The notes: generated by a model not told the origin, from the sequence alone. Shown: positions 52,002 to 60,963, counted from the stretch's first letter. The stretch: DNA of 64,000 bases from Tamlana sp038148895 (GCA_038148895.1 JBBVGQ010000004.1), one strand, 5' to 3'. A program made the numbers and translations.

Positions 52002-55000
52002 CTACTCTTCTAATCTGATATCTAAACCTAAACCTTTCAATTCGTGCATAAGTACGTTGAAGGATTCAGGTAATCCTGGATCTGGCATTGCCTCACCTTT
52101 TACAATACTTTCGTATGTTTTAGCTCTACCAATAACATCATCAGATTTTACAGTTAAAATCTCACGTAAGGTACTTGATGCACCATAAGCCTCAAGTGCC
52201 CAAACTTCCATCTCACCAAAACGCTGACCACCAAATTGTGCTTTACCACCAAGAGGTTGCTGAGTAATTAATGAGTAAGGTCCAATAGAACGTGCGTGCA
52301 TTTTATCATCAACCATGTGTCCTAGTTTCAACATGTAGATAACACCCACCGTTGCTGGTTGGTCAAAACGTTGACCAGTTCCTCCATCATAGAGATAAGT
52401 ATGTCCGTATCTTGGAATTCCAGCTTCGTCAGTTAACGCATTAATTTGGTCTATATTGGCACCATCAAAAATAGGAGTAGCAAACGTACGCCCTAATTTT
52501 TGTCCTGCCCAACCTAATACAGTTTCATAAATCTGACCAATGTTCATACGCGAAGGTACCCCAAGTGGATTCAATACGATATCAACTGGTGTTCCATCTT
52601 CCAAGAATGGCATATCTTCTTGACGAACAATACGTGCAACAATACCTTTGTTACCGTGACGACCCGCCATTTTATCTCCAACTTTAAGCTTACGCTTTTT
52701 AGCAATGTAAACTTTAGCTAATTTAATGATACCGGCTGGTAATTCATCACCCACAGAAATGGTAAACTTCTCACGACGTAAAGAACCTTGTAAATCGTTT
52801 TCCTTGATTTTGTAGTTGTGAATTAAATCGGCAACCAATTGATTGGTATGATCATCTGTTGTCCATTTTCCTGATATCAAATGAGCATAATCATCTACGG
52901 CATTCAACATTTTTAACGTGAATTTTTTACCTTTTGGTAATACTTCTTCACCTAAATCATTGTAGATACCTTGAGCTGTTTTGCCATTTACAATGTTAAA
53001 TAGCTTTTCAACCAATACATCCTTTAACTCATCGAACTTTCTGTCGTACTGAGCTTCCAAAGCTAAAATATCATCCTTATCTTGAGCTCTCTTACGTTTA
53101 TCTTTTACCGCTCTAGAGAATAATTTTTTCTCAATTACAACACCATTTAATGAAGGTGAAGCTTTTAAAGAGGCATCTTTTACATCTCCGGCTTTATCTC
53201 CGAAGATAGCACGCAATAATTTTTCTTCAGGTGTTGGATCAGATTCTCCTTTAGGCGTAATCTTACCAATAAGAATATCGCCAGGCTTAACCTCGGCGCC
53301 AATACGAATCATACCGTTTTCATCAAGATCTTTTGTTGCCTCTTCAGAAACGTTAGGAATATCATTGGTCAATTCTTCGTTACCCAATTTCGTGTCTCTT
53401 ACTTCAAGAGAATACTCATCAATATGAATGGATGTAAATATATCTTCGCGAACAACTTTTTCAGAAATCACGATCGCATCCTCAAAGTTATATCCTTTCC
53501 AAGGCATAAAGGCAACTTTCATATTTCTTCCAAGCGCCAACTCTCCTTGTTGTGTCGCATAACCTTCACATAAAACCTGACCTTTGGTTACCTTATCACC
53601 TTTAACCACGATTGGTTTAAGGTTTATTGAAGTACCTTGGTTGGTTTTTCTGAATTTCACTAATTGGTATGTTTTAACATCACTGTCAAAACTAACTTTA
53701 GCCTCATCTTCAGTACGGTCATATCTAATTTTAATTTCATTCGCATCAACGTAAAGCACCTCTCCTGTTCCTTCTGCATTAATCAATACACGAGAATCTG
53801 AAGCCACTTGACGCTCTAAACCTGTTCCAACAATTGGTGCTTGTGGCAATAATAATGGTACCGCTTGACGCATCATGTTTGATCCCATTAACGCACGGTT
53901 TGCATCATCATGCTCCAAGAATGGAATTAATGAAGCCGAAATAGATGAAATTTGGTTAGGAGCGACATCAGTAAAATGGATTGCAGTAGGCTCAATAACT
54001 GGGAAATCGCCCTCCATTCTGGCAATTACCTTTTCATGCAAAATCTTTCCATCATCATCAACCTTAACCGTTGCTTGAGCGATTAATTTTTCTTCTTCTT
54101 CTTCAGCACTTAAATATACTGGGGCGTTTTTGATGTCCACCACACCGTTTTCGACAGGACGGTAAGGTGTTTCAATGAATCCCATAGAGTTCACTTTAGC
54201 ATATACTGAAAGTGAAGAAATCAAACCAATGTTTGGTCCCTCTGGTGTTTCAATAGGACATAAACGTCCGTAGTGAGTATAGTGAACGTCACGAACCTCG
54301 AACCCTGCTCTTTCACGAGAAAGACCTCCAGGTCCAAGAGCCGATAAACGACGCTTATGAGTAATCTCTGCTAATGGATTGGTTTGATCCATGAATTGAG
54401 ATAGCTGATTCGTACCAAAGAACGAGTTAATTACAGATGATAATGTTTTGGCATTAATCAAATCAATTGGTGTAAACACCTCATTATCACGAACGTTCAT
54501 ACGCTCACGAATAGTACGTGCCATACGTGCTAAACCAACGCCAAATTGTTGTGACAATTGCTCACCAACGGTACGTACACGACGGTTTGATAAGTGATCA
54601 ATATCATCAATCTCAGCTTTAGAATTGATAAGCTCGATTAAATATTTAATAATGGTTATAATATCCTCTTTGGTAAGTACCTGCTTATCCATTTCAATAT
54701 TAAGACCTAATTTTTTGTTCATTCTGTATCGACCTACTTCCCCTAATGAGTAACGTTGGTCTGAAAAGAACAATTTATCTATAATACCACGTGCAGTTTC
54801 TTCATCTGGCGGCTCGGCATTTCTTAATTGACGATAAATATGCTCAACAGCCTCTTTTTCAGAGTTTGTTGGATCCTTTTGAAGCGTATTATGAATGATA
54901 GCGTAATCTGCTTGTTCATTAGATTCTTTGTGTAAAAGAATCGTTTTAACATCAGCTTCAATTATTTCCTCAATGTTATCTTTATCTAAAATCGTGTCAC

Positions 55001-55814
55001 GATCTAATACAATTTCGTTACGCTCAATAGATACCACTTCTCCTGTATCTTCATCAACAAAATCCTCATGCCATGTGTTAAGAACACGAGCAGCTAATTT
55101 GCGACCCAAATATTTTTTCAATCCAGATTTTGAAACTTTAACCTCTTCGGCCAAGTCAAAAATCTCTAAGATATCCTTATCACGCTCAAACCCGATAGCA
55201 CGGAAAAGCGTTGTAACAGGTAACTTTTTCTTTCTATCAATGTAGGCATACATTACCTGATTGATATCTGTAGCAAATTCAATCCAAGACCCTTTAAAAG
55301 GAATAACTCTTGCCGAATATAATTTTGTACCATTGGCATGGAAGGATTGACCAAAGAAAACCCCTGGAGAACGGTGTAGTTGAGAAACCACAACGCGCTC
55401 TGCACCGTTTATAACAAAGGTTCCACTAGGTGTCATGTAAGGTATAGTTCCTAAGTACACATCTTGAACAATGGTCTCGAAATCCTCATGTTCAGGGTCT
55501 GTACAATATAATTTTAACCTTGCCTTTAGCGGAACGCTGTAAGTAAGTCCTCTTTCAATACACTCTTCAATGGTATATCGTGGTGGATCTACGAAGTAAT
55601 CTAAAAATTCTAATACGAATTGATTACGAGAATCTGTAATTGGAAAGTTTTCCATGAAGGTATTATAAAGACCTTCATCACCTCTTTCTTCAGATTTTGT
55701 TTCTAATTGGAAAAAATCCTGGAAGGATTTAATCTGAATATCCAAGAAATCAGGATATTCCGTTCTATTTACAATAGATGAGAAATTTAATCTTTCAGCT
55801 TGTGTTGATAACAT
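52002..55814 (-). CDS. rpoB: DNA-directed RNA polymerase subunit beta
   Basis: 1270 residues from ATG 55814 (MLSTQAERLNFSS); an in-frame TTG lies one codon upstream. Visible: the rifampicin-binding region FFGTNQLSQFMDQTNPLAEITHKRRLSALGPGGL, GRLCPIETPEGPNIGLISSL, and the C-terminal GGQRFGEMEVWALEAYGASSTL. The rifampicin-region residues look wild-type in the segment visible. It is preceded by a 190-bp spacer after rplL that holds a hairpin. Confidence 0.99.
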   Translation of the reverse strand: MLSTQAERLNFSSIVNRTEYPDFLDIQIKSFQDFFQLETKSEERGDEGLYNTFMENFPITDSRNQFVLEFLDYFVDPPRYTIEECIERGLTYSVPLKARLKLYCTDPEHEDFETIVQDVYLGTIPYMTPSGTFVINGAERVVVSQLHRSPGVFFGQSFHANGTKLYSARVIPFKGSWIEFATDINQVMYAYIDRKKKLPVTTLFRAIGFERDKDILEIFDLAEEVKVSKSGLKKYLGRKLAARVLNTWHEDFVDEDTGEVVSIERNEIVLDRDTILDKDNIEEIIEADVKTILLHKESNEQADYAIIHNTLQKDPTNSEKEAVEHIYRQLRNAEPPDEETARGIIDKLFFSDQRYSLGEVGRYRMNKKLGLNIEMDKQVLTKEDIITIIKYLIELINSKAEIDDIDHLSNRRVRTVGEQLSQQFGVGLARMARTIRERMNVRDNEVFTPIDLINAKTLSSVINSFFGTNQLSQFMDQTNPLAEITHKRRLSALGPGGLSRERAGFEVRDVHYTHYGRLCPIETPEGPNIGLISSLSVYAKVNSMGFIETPYRPVENGVVDIKNAPVYLSAEEEEEKLIAQATVKVDDDGKILHEKVIARMEGDFPVIEPTAIHFTDVAPNQISSISASLIPFLEHDDANRALMGSNMMRQAVPLLLPQAPIVGTGLERQVASDSRVLINAEGTGEVLYVDANEIKIRYDRTEDEAKVSFDSDVKTYQLVKFRKTNQGTSINLKPIVVKGDKVTKGQVLCEGYATQQGELALGRNMKVAFMPWKGYNFEDAIVISEKVVREDIFTSIHIDEYSLEVRDTKLGNEELTNDIPNVSEEATKDLDENGMIRIGAEVKPGDILIGKITPKGESDPTPEEKLLRAIFGDKAGDVKDASLKASPSLNGVVIEKKLFSRAVKDKRKRAQDKDDILALEAQYDRKFDELKDVLVEKLFNIVNGKTAQGIYNDLGEEVLPKGKKFTLKMLNAVDDYAHLISGKWTTDDHTNQLVADLIHNYKIKENDLQGSLRREKFTISVGDELPAGIIKLAKVYIAKKRKLKVGDKMAGRHGNKGIVARIVRQEDMPFLEDGTPVDIVLNPLGVPSRMNIGQIYETVLGWAGQKLGRTFATPIFDGANIDQINALTDEAGIPRYGHTYLYDGGTGQRFDQPATVGVIYMLKLGHMVDDKMHARSIGPYSLITQQPLGGKAQFGGQRFGEMEVWALEAYGASSTLREILTVKSDDVIGRAKTYESIVKGEAMPDPGLPESFNVLMHELKGLGLDIRLEE

Positions 55815-55948
55815 CAATGGACGGAATTTTGATTAAAAAATAGTTATAGTGCTTTTTAAACACTTTTAAAACAGCTTAAAATAATCTTGAATATCTATGT
55901 GCTGTTAGAAAATTTATTTGAGTATACAATTATATACACAAAATGGTC

Positions 55949-55977
55949 TAGGTCTTGAAACGTAAGTTCCAGACCTA
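55949..55977 (-). other. hairpin in the rplL-rpoB spacer
   Basis: TAGGTCT / AGACCTA stem extended by a few pairs beyond one mismatch, with a 7-nt loop, 27 nt after the rplL stop on the minus strand. There is no T-run after it, so it is not a typical terminator. It may be a processing site or a partial attenuator, both of which are known in this spacer in other bacteria. Confidence 0.4.
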
Positions 55978-56004
55978 AACCTTTATGTTTTTGAGTAGCT
56001 AAGC

Positions 56005-56382
56005 TTACTTAAGCTCAACCTCAGCTCCAGCTTCTTCTAACTGTGCTTTTAAAGCTTCTGCTTCGTCTTTAGAAACACCTTCTTTAATTGCGCTAGGTGC
56101 ACCGTCAACTAATTCTTTAGCTTCTTTTAATCCTAAACCAGTTAATTCTTTAACTAATTTAACTACTGCCAATTTAGAAGCACCAGCTGCTTTTAACATT
56201 ACGTCAAATTCAGTTTGAGCTTCAGCAGCGTCATCACCGCCAGCAGCAGGACCAGCAGCTACAGCTACAGCTGCAGCAGCAGGCTCGATACCATACTCTT
56301 CTTTTAATATAGTTGCTAACTCGTTTACTTCTTTAACAGTAAGGTTAACTAATTGTTCTGCGAAATCTTTTAAATCTGCCAT
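56005..56382 (-). CDS. rplL: 50S ribosomal protein L7/L12
   Basis: 125 residues: N-terminal dimerisation domain (MADLKDFAEQLVNLTVKEVNELATILKEEYGIEP), Ala-rich hinge (AAAVAVAAGPAAGGDDAAEAQ), and the C-terminal factor-binding domain (FDVMLKAAGASKLAVVKLVKELTGLGLKEAKELVDGAPSAIKEGVSKDEAEALKAQLEEAGAEVELK) in the standard order. It forms the flexible stalk that recruits translation GTPases. It follows rplJ by 62 nt. Confidence 0.98.
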   Translation of the reverse strand: MADLKDFAEQLVNLTVKEVNELATILKEEYGIEPAAAAVAVAAGPAAGGDDAAEAQTEFDVMLKAAGASKLAVVKLVKELTGLGLKEAKELVDGAPSAIKEGVSKDEAEALKAQLEEAGAEVELK

Positions 56383-56444
56383 TTTTCTATCGTTTTAATA
56401 ATTTTGTAATAATATAATTGTAATAAAGTGCGTACTGCTTAATA

Positions 56445-56966
56445 CTATCCTTCTTTTTCAGATAGTGTTTTTAAAATTCCAGCTAATTTTCCGCCACTTG
56501 ATTTAAGTGCAGAAACAACGTTCTTAGCAGGAGATTGAAGTAAACCTATAATATCTCCTAACAACTCTTCTTTAGACTTGATATCAACTAACATGTCTAA
56601 TTGGTTGTCGCCAATGTAAATAGCTTCCTCAATAAAAGCACCTTTTAATAGGGGCTTCTCTGATTTTTTACGGAAGGTTTTTATTAACTTAGCTGGCGCA
56701 TTACCTGTTTCAGAATACATCACAGATGTATTTCCTTTTAAAACTGTTGAAAGTTCTCCAAACTCTTTGTCTGAAGCTTCCATTGCTTTTGCAAGTAATG
56801 TGTTTTTAACAACTGCCATTTTTACGTTGGCCTTAAAAGCGGCGCGACGTAAATCTGAGGTAGCTCCTGCGTTTAACCCTGAAATATCTGCTAAATAGAT
56901 ATTTGCGTTATTGGCTAATTCTGCTGTTAAGTCCTCAATTACTTGTGATTTTTCTTCTCTTGTCAT
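56445..56966 (-). CDS. rplJ: 50S ribosomal protein L10
   Basis: 173 residues, MTREEKSQVIEDLTAELANNANIYLADISGLNAGATSDLRRAAFKANVKMAVVKNTLLAKAMEAS at the N-terminus and LLGDIIGLLQSPAKNVVSALKSSGGKLAGILKTLSEKEG at the C-terminus. It anchors L7/L12 dimers to the ribosome. Only 19 nt separate it from rplA, so there is no long L10 leader as seen in enteric bacteria; autogenous control, if any, would have to use another site. Confidence 0.98.
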   Translation of the reverse strand: MTREEKSQVIEDLTAELANNANIYLADISGLNAGATSDLRRAAFKANVKMAVVKNTLLAKAMEASDKEFGELSTVLKGNTSVMYSETGNAPAKLIKTFRKKSEKPLLKGAFIEEAIYIGDNQLDMLVDIKSKEELLGDIIGLLQSPAKNVVSALKSSGGKLAGILKTLSEKEG

Positions 56967-56985
56967 AATAAAAGTTTTAACCTAA

Positions 56986-57675
56986 TTAACCAATTTTTGG
57001 GTCAACAATGATGCTAGGGCTCATGGTAGAAGACAAGTGAATGCTTTTTACATAAGTTCCTTTTGCAGTTGTTGGTTTTAATTTAATTAATGTTTGAATC
57101 AATTCATTTGCGTTTCCAGCAATTTTATCAGCACTGAATGATGCTTTTCCAATAGCAGCGTGCACAATACCGGTTTTATCAACTTTAAAGTCAATTTTAC
57201 CCGCTTTTACTTCGCTTACCGCTTTTGCAACATCCATAGTTACCGTACCAGTTTTTGGATTTGGCATTAAACCACGAGGACCTAATACACGTCCTAACGG
57301 ACCTAATTTACCCATTACACTTGGCATGGTAATGATAACATCAACGTCTGTCCAACCGCTCTTAATTTTATCAAGATACTCATCTAAACCAACGTAATCT
57401 GCTCCAGCTTCTTTGGCTTCGGCTTCTTTATCTGGTGTTACCAATGCTAATACTCTCATGTCTTTACCAGTACCGTGAGGAAGTGAAACAACACCTCTTA
57501 CCATTTGATTTGCTTTACGTGGATCTACTCCTAAACGTACAGCGATATCAACTGATGCATCAAACTTTGTATTGGTAATTTCTTTAACTAAGGCTGATGC
57601 TTCATCTAATGAATACACCCTACCTTTTTCAATCTTCGCTAAAGCTTCTTTTTGCTTTCTTGTTAATCTTGCCAT
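56986..57675 (-). CDS. rplA: 50S ribosomal protein L1
   Basis: 229 residues, standard size; MARLTRKQKEALAKIEKGRVYSLDEASALVKE at the N-terminus, and the L1 core VVSLPHGTGKDMRVLAL, MPSVMGKLGPLGRVLGPRGLMPNPKTGTV, and the C-terminal TTAKGTYVKSIHLSSTMSPSIIVDP. L1 binds 23S rRNA at the L1 stalk and in several bacteria represses its own mRNA. It starts 19 nt after rplK. Confidence 0.99.
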   Translation of the reverse strand: MARLTRKQKEALAKIEKGRVYSLDEASALVKEITNTKFDASVDIAVRLGVDPRKANQMVRGVVSLPHGTGKDMRVLALVTPDKEAEAKEAGADYVGLDEYLDKIKSGWTDVDVIITMPSVMGKLGPLGRVLGPRGLMPNPKTGTVTMDVAKAVSEVKAGKIDFKVDKTGIVHAAIGKASFSADKIAGNANELIQTLIKLKPTTAKGTYVKSIHLSSTMSPSIIVDPKIG

Positions 57676-57694
57676 TTTTTAATGCTTTAATAGA

Positions 57695-58132
57695 TTAAGA
57701 AGGAAATTTTCCTGTTACGGTAATTCCCATCGATCTTGCAGTACCAGCAACCATTTTCATAGCAGAACCTACTTCAAATGCATTTAAATCTTGCATTTTG
57801 TCTTCTGCGATGGCTTTAATCTGATCCCACGTCACTTTAGCTACTTTTTTTCGGTTTGGTTCTCCTGAACCTTTTTTCACCTTGGCCGCTTCTAATAATT
57901 GTACTGCAGCTGGAGGAGTTTTAATAACAAAGTCGAACGACTTGTCTTTGTAAACAGAGATAACAACAGGTAATACTTTACCAGCTTTATCTTGGGTTCT
58001 AGCATTAAATTGCTTACAGAACTCCATAATGTTTACTCCAGCAGCACCTAAAGCGGGTCCAACCGGTGGCGACGGATTCGCAGCACCTCCCCGAACTTGT
58101 AACTTAACTACTTTACCTAATTCTTTTGCCAT
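57695..58132 (-). CDS. rplK: 50S ribosomal protein L11
   Basis: 145 residues, complete: MAKELGKVVKLQVRGGAANPSPPVGPALGAAGVNIMEFCKQFNART at the N-terminus, ending MKMVAGTARSMGITVTGKFPS. The Pro-rich PSPPVGPALGAAGVNI is the signature of the N-terminal domain, where thiostrepton binds. It is 71 nt after nusG on the same strand. Confidence 0.99.
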   Translation of the reverse strand: MAKELGKVVKLQVRGGAANPSPPVGPALGAAGVNIMEFCKQFNARTQDKAGKVLPVVISVYKDKSFDFVIKTPPAAVQLLEAAKVKKGSGEPNRKKVAKVTWDQIKAIAEDKMQDLNAFEVGSAMKMVAGTARSMGITVTGKFPS

Positions 58133-58203
58133 TTTTAATAATTTAGTCGATGCGCTTTAATTTGGAAGCGAAAACCGCATCATTTTATATAGTGTAACAA
58201 TTA

Positions 58204-58758
58204 TTATACTTTTTCAACTTGCATATAACTCAACTCTAATGGCGTTTTTCTTCCGAAAATTTTAACCATAACTTCAAGTTTACGCTTTTCTTCATTAATT
58301 TTTTCGATAGTACCATCAAATCCATTGAATGGTCCATCAATAACTTTAACGGTTTCTCCTTTGGTAAATGGAATAGCTACATTTGCACTTTCTTCAACCG
58401 AAAGTTCATCAACTTTACCTAGCATTCTATTTACTTCAGATTGCCTTAATGGCACAGGATCCCCTCCTTTTGTTTCACCTAAAAACCCAATTACATTGGT
58501 AACCGATCTTATGATATGAGGAATCTCTCCTGTTAAATTTGCTTGAATCATAATATACCCAGGAAAAAACACCTTTTCTTTGTGTATTTTTTTTCCATTT
58601 CGTATTTGAATCACGCGCTCCGTTGGCACCAATACTTGGTCAACATAATCTTGCATGCCTAATCGAGCAATTTCATTCTCAATATAGGTTTTGATTTTGT
58701 TTTCTTGACCACTTACGGCACGAACAACATACCATTTTTTTTCACTTACTTCAGACAT
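58204..58758 (-). CDS. nusG: transcription termination/antitermination protein NusG
   Basis: 184 residues from ATG 58758 (MSEVSEKKWYVVRAVSGQENKI); a TTG at 58776 extends the frame by six codons of no homology. The NGN domain (about 8-120) with VFFPGYIMIQANLTGEIPHIIRSVTNVIGFLG, and the KOW domain GETVKVIDGPFNGFDGTIEKINEEKRKLEVMVKIFGRKTPLELSYMQVEKV. It links RNA polymerase to Rho and ribosomes. It follows secE by 18 nt. Confidence 0.98.
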   Translation of the reverse strand: MSEVSEKKWYVVRAVSGQENKIKTYIENEIARLGMQDYVDQVLVPTERVIQIRNGKKIHKEKVFFPGYIMIQANLTGEIPHIIRSVTNVIGFLGETKGGDPVPLRQSEVNRMLGKVDELSVEESANVAIPFTKGETVKVIDGPFNGFDGTIEKINEEKRKLEVMVKIFGRKTPLELSYMQVEKV

Positions 58759-58776
58759 AACTTCTCTTTTTCCCAA

Positions 58777-58971
58777 TTAACCAATCCATTGAAAGTAAGC
58801 TGTAATAACTTTACTAAATACCGTATCAACACCCCAAATGGCAAGAGAAAATATAATTGAAAATACCGCAACTAAAACTGTTAAGCTTTGCCCTTCAGCC
58901 CATGTAGGCCAAGACACATTATTCTTTAGTTCTCCGAATGATTCTTTTATATAATTTACAAATCCAGCCAT
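58777..58971 (-). CDS. secE: preprotein translocase subunit SecE
   Basis: 64 residues from ATG 58971: MAGFVNYIKESFGELKNNVSWPTWAEGQ, then one TM helix (LTVLVAVFSIIFSLAIWGVDTVFSKVI). The V-W-P motif and single-TM length are the SecE minimal form. The frame continues upstream to 59109, but that part is translated from the tRNA-Trp gene and is not real. SecE is a part of the SecYEG channel. Confidence 0.96.
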   Translation of the reverse strand: MAGFVNYIKESFGELKNNVSWPTWAEGQSLTVLVAVFSIIFSLAIWGVDTVFSKVITAYFQWIG

Positions 58972-59023
58972 TTTTATTGTTTTTTTTAAAAGTAATTTGA
59001 AATGGTATTCAACTTTATAATTG

Positions 59024-59096
59024 CACGGGTTGAGAGACTCGAACTCCCGACACCTGGTTTTGGAGACCAGTGCTCTACCAACTGAGCTAAACCCGT
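59024..59096 (-). tRNA. tRNA-Trp (anticodon CCA)
   Basis: Minus-strand cloverleaf: acceptor ACGGGTT / AACCCGT, D arm AGCTCAG...TAGAGC, anticodon stem CTGGT/ACCAG with loop CTCCAAA (CCA), T arm GGGAGTTCGAGTCTC. 73 nt. It lies between tuf and secE, the conserved Bacteroidota position. Confidence 0.96.
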
Positions 59097-59107
59097 AAAC
59101 ATAAGTC

Positions 59108-59136
59108 AAGGTATTCCGAAAAAAACGGAATACCTT
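59108..59136 (-). other. 11-bp perfect hairpin between tuf and tRNA-Trp
   Basis: AAGGTATTCCG (59108-59118) pairs with CGGAATACCTT (59126-59136), loop A7 on the plus strand and T7 on the minus. No T-run follows on the minus strand, so it may be an RNase processing signal or weak terminator at the end of tuf mRNA. Confidence 0.55.
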
Positions 59137-59160
59137 AGCTTAATATTTATTTCAACTGTA

Positions 59161-60348
59161 TTAGTCTAAAATCTCAGTTACCTGACCAGCACCTACAGTT
59201 CTACCACCTTCACGGATAGCGAAACGTAAACCTACGTTCATTGCAATTGGTTGAATCAATTCAACAGTGATAGTTAAGTTATCTCCTGGCATTACCATTT
59301 CAACACCGCTTGGAAGCGCAATGTTTCCTGTTACGTCAGTTGTACGAACGTAGAACTGTGGACGGTAGTTGTTATGGAATGGAGTGTGACGTCCACCTTC
59401 TTCTTTTTTAAGGATATAAACCTCAGCTTTGAATTTTTTGTGAGGAGTCACAGAACCTGGTTTAGTGATTACCATACCTCTAGAGATTTGAGTTTTCTCA
59501 ATACCTCTTAATAAGATACCAGCGTTATCACCAGCTTCACCTCTATCTAATATTTGACGGAACATTTCAATACCAGTAATAGTAGAAGTCAATTTCTCAG
59601 CGCCCATACCGATAATCTCCACAGGGTCACCAGTTTTAGCAACACCAGTTTCAATACGACCAGTTGCTACTGTACCACGACCTGTAATTGAGAATACGTC
59701 TTCGATTGGCATTAAGAAAGGCTTATCCATATCACGAACAGGCTCTTCAATCCAAGTATCACATGCTTCCATTAATTCCATTACAGTATCTACCCATTTT
59801 TGCTCACCGTTAAGTGCTCCTAAAGCAGAACCAGAAATTACAGGACCATTATCTCCATCGTACTCATAGAAGTTCAATAAATCTCTAACTTCCATGTCTA
59901 CTAATTCCAATAACTCTTCATCATCCACCATATCAACTTTGTTTAAGAAAACAACGATACGAGGAATACCTACTTGACGACCTAATAAGATGTGCTCACG
60001 AGTTTGTGGCATTGGACCATCAGTTGCAGCTACCACTAAAATAGCGCCATCCATTTGAGCAGCACCAGTTACCATGTTTTTTACGTAATCCGCGTGACCT
60101 GGACAGTCAACGTGTGCATAGTGACGATTAGCTGTTTGATACTCTACGTGAGAAGTATTAATTGTGATACCTCTTTCTTTTTCTTCTGGTGCGTTATCAA
60201 TTTGGTCGAATGATTTTGCTTCTGAGAAACCTGCATCAGCTAATACTTTAGTAATAGCAGCAGTTAAAGTTGTTTTACCGTGATCTACGTGCCCAATTGT
60301 ACCAATGTTTAAGTGTGGTTTTGAACGATCGAAAGTTGCCTTTGCCAT
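59161..60348 (-). CDS. tuf: translation elongation factor Tu
   Basis: 395 residues, start MAKATFDRSKPHLNIGTIGHVDHGKTTLTAAITK. GTPase motifs GHVDHGKT (G1), RGITINTSHVEY (G2), DCPGHADYV (G3), NKVD (G4), SAL (G5); domains II and III follow (PFLMPIEDVFSITGRGTVATGRIE ... GLRFAIREGGRTVGAGQVTEIL). Single copy in the window, downstream of the four tRNA genes and transcribed with them from the promoter at 60933-60963. Confidence 0.99.
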   Translation of the reverse strand: MAKATFDRSKPHLNIGTIGHVDHGKTTLTAAITKVLADAGFSEAKSFDQIDNAPEEKERGITINTSHVEYQTANRHYAHVDCPGHADYVKNMVTGAAQMDGAILVVAATDGPMPQTREHILLGRQVGIPRIVVFLNKVDMVDDEELLELVDMEVRDLLNFYEYDGDNGPVISGSALGALNGEQKWVDTVMELMEACDTWIEEPVRDMDKPFLMPIEDVFSITGRGTVATGRIETGVAKTGDPVEIIGMGAEKLTSTITGIEMFRQILDRGEAGDNAGILLRGIEKTQISRGMVITKPGSVTPHKKFKAEVYILKKEEGGRHTPFHNNYRPQFYVRTTDVTGNIALPSGVEMVMPGDNLTITVELIQPIAMNVGLRFAIREGGRTVGAGQVTEILD

Positions 60349-60415
60349 GTTTTTTAAATAATTTTAATCTTAGTTATAAATAATATTAGTGTATTCTAAT
60401 TTTCTTCTAATATAG

Positions 60416-60487
60416 AGCCAATGACGAGATTTGAACTCGTGACCTCTTCCTTACCAAGGAAACGCTCTACCCCTGAGCTACACCGGC
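60416..60487 (-). tRNA. tRNA-Thr (anticodon GGT)
   Basis: Minus-strand cloverleaf: acceptor GCCGGTG / CATTGGC, anticodon loop TTGGTAA (GGT), T arm TCACGAGTTCAAATCTCGT. 72 nt. Last tRNA of the cluster before tuf. Confidence 0.95.
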
Positions 60488-60558
60488 TTTACATTTACGA
60501 TTGCCGATTTTAGATTTACGATTCGTAAATTGCACATCGTGTAACTCGTAAATTATTG

Positions 60559-60631
60559 AGCGGGAGACCGGGTTCGAACCGGCGACATTCAGCTTGGAAG
60601 GCTGACGCTCTACCAACTGAGCTACTCCCGC
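60559..60631 (-). tRNA. tRNA-Gly (anticodon TCC)
   Basis: Minus-strand cloverleaf: acceptor GCGGGAG / CTCCCGC, anticodon stem TCAGC/GCTGA with loop CTTCCAA (TCC), T arm GCCGGTTCGAACCCGGT. 73 nt. Confidence 0.95.
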
Positions 60632-60689
60632 AATTTGATGACGATTTTCTAATCTTGATTTGAAAACCTGACATCTTAAATTTTAAATG

Positions 60690-60772
60690 TGGGGAGAGCA
60701 GGATTCGAACCTGCGAAGTTAAAAAACAACAGATTTACAGTCTGTCCTCGTTGGCCGCTTGAGTATCTCCCC
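60690..60772 (-). tRNA. tRNA-Tyr (anticodon GTA)
   Basis: Minus-strand tRNA of 83 nt with a long variable arm: acceptor GGGGAGA / TCTCCCC, anticodon stem ACAGA/TCTGT with loop CTGTAAA (GTA), T arm CGCAGGTTCGAATCCTGC. Discriminator base A. Confidence 0.95.
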
Positions 60773-60808
60773 AATTTTAATTTATCCCAATTTTTTTTAA
60801 TGAACTTG

Positions 60809-60882
60809 AGCCGATGGAGGGACTCGAACCCACGACCTGCTGATTACAAATCAGCTGCTCTAGCCAGCTGAGCTACATCGGC
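60809..60882 (-). tRNA. tRNA-Thr (anticodon TGT), copy 2
   Basis: 74 nt; same sequence as the tRNA at 42657-42730 except for one T-arm and one D-arm base. Anticodon loop TTTGTAA. First tRNA of the operon tRNA-Thr/Tyr/Gly/Thr-tuf. Confidence 0.95.
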
Positions 60883-60901
60883 TTTTTATGCTTTTTGGGC
60901 A

Positions 60902-60930
60902 TAAAAAAAAGCCCGTTATTTCTAACGGAC
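60902..60930 (-). terminator. raiA terminator
   Basis: Minus strand GTCCGTTA / TAACGGGC stem (one G-T pair) with a GAAA tetraloop, followed by T8. It ends transcription from raiA; the tRNA-tuf promoter lies just upstream of it so that its transcripts should start inside the hairpin. Confidence 0.8.
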
Positions 60931-60932
60931 TG

Positions 60933-60963
60933 CAAATGTATAGATTTTTTATTTTATTCAAAA
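60933..60963 (-). promoter_or_regulatory. promoter of the tRNA-tuf operon (-33/-7)
   Basis: Minus strand: TTTTG at 60959-60963, 18-nt spacer, TACATTTG at 60933-60940, a full match to the Bacteroidota consensus. The start point, about 60927, falls inside the raiA terminator stem. Confidence 0.6.

Noticed and set aside
53875..55245. Plus-strand ORFs opposite rpoB
   Set aside because: Antisense shadows with no recognisable domain.
58972..59109. N-terminal extension of secE (GFSSVGRALVSKTRCREF)
   Set aside because: It translates the tRNA-Trp gene; the true start is ATG 58971.
60689..60871. Plus-strand 60-codon ORF reading GRAGFEPAKL and DSNPRPADYKSA
   Set aside because: It is the reverse translation of the tRNA-Tyr and tRNA-Thr genes, a well-known spurious ORF type.
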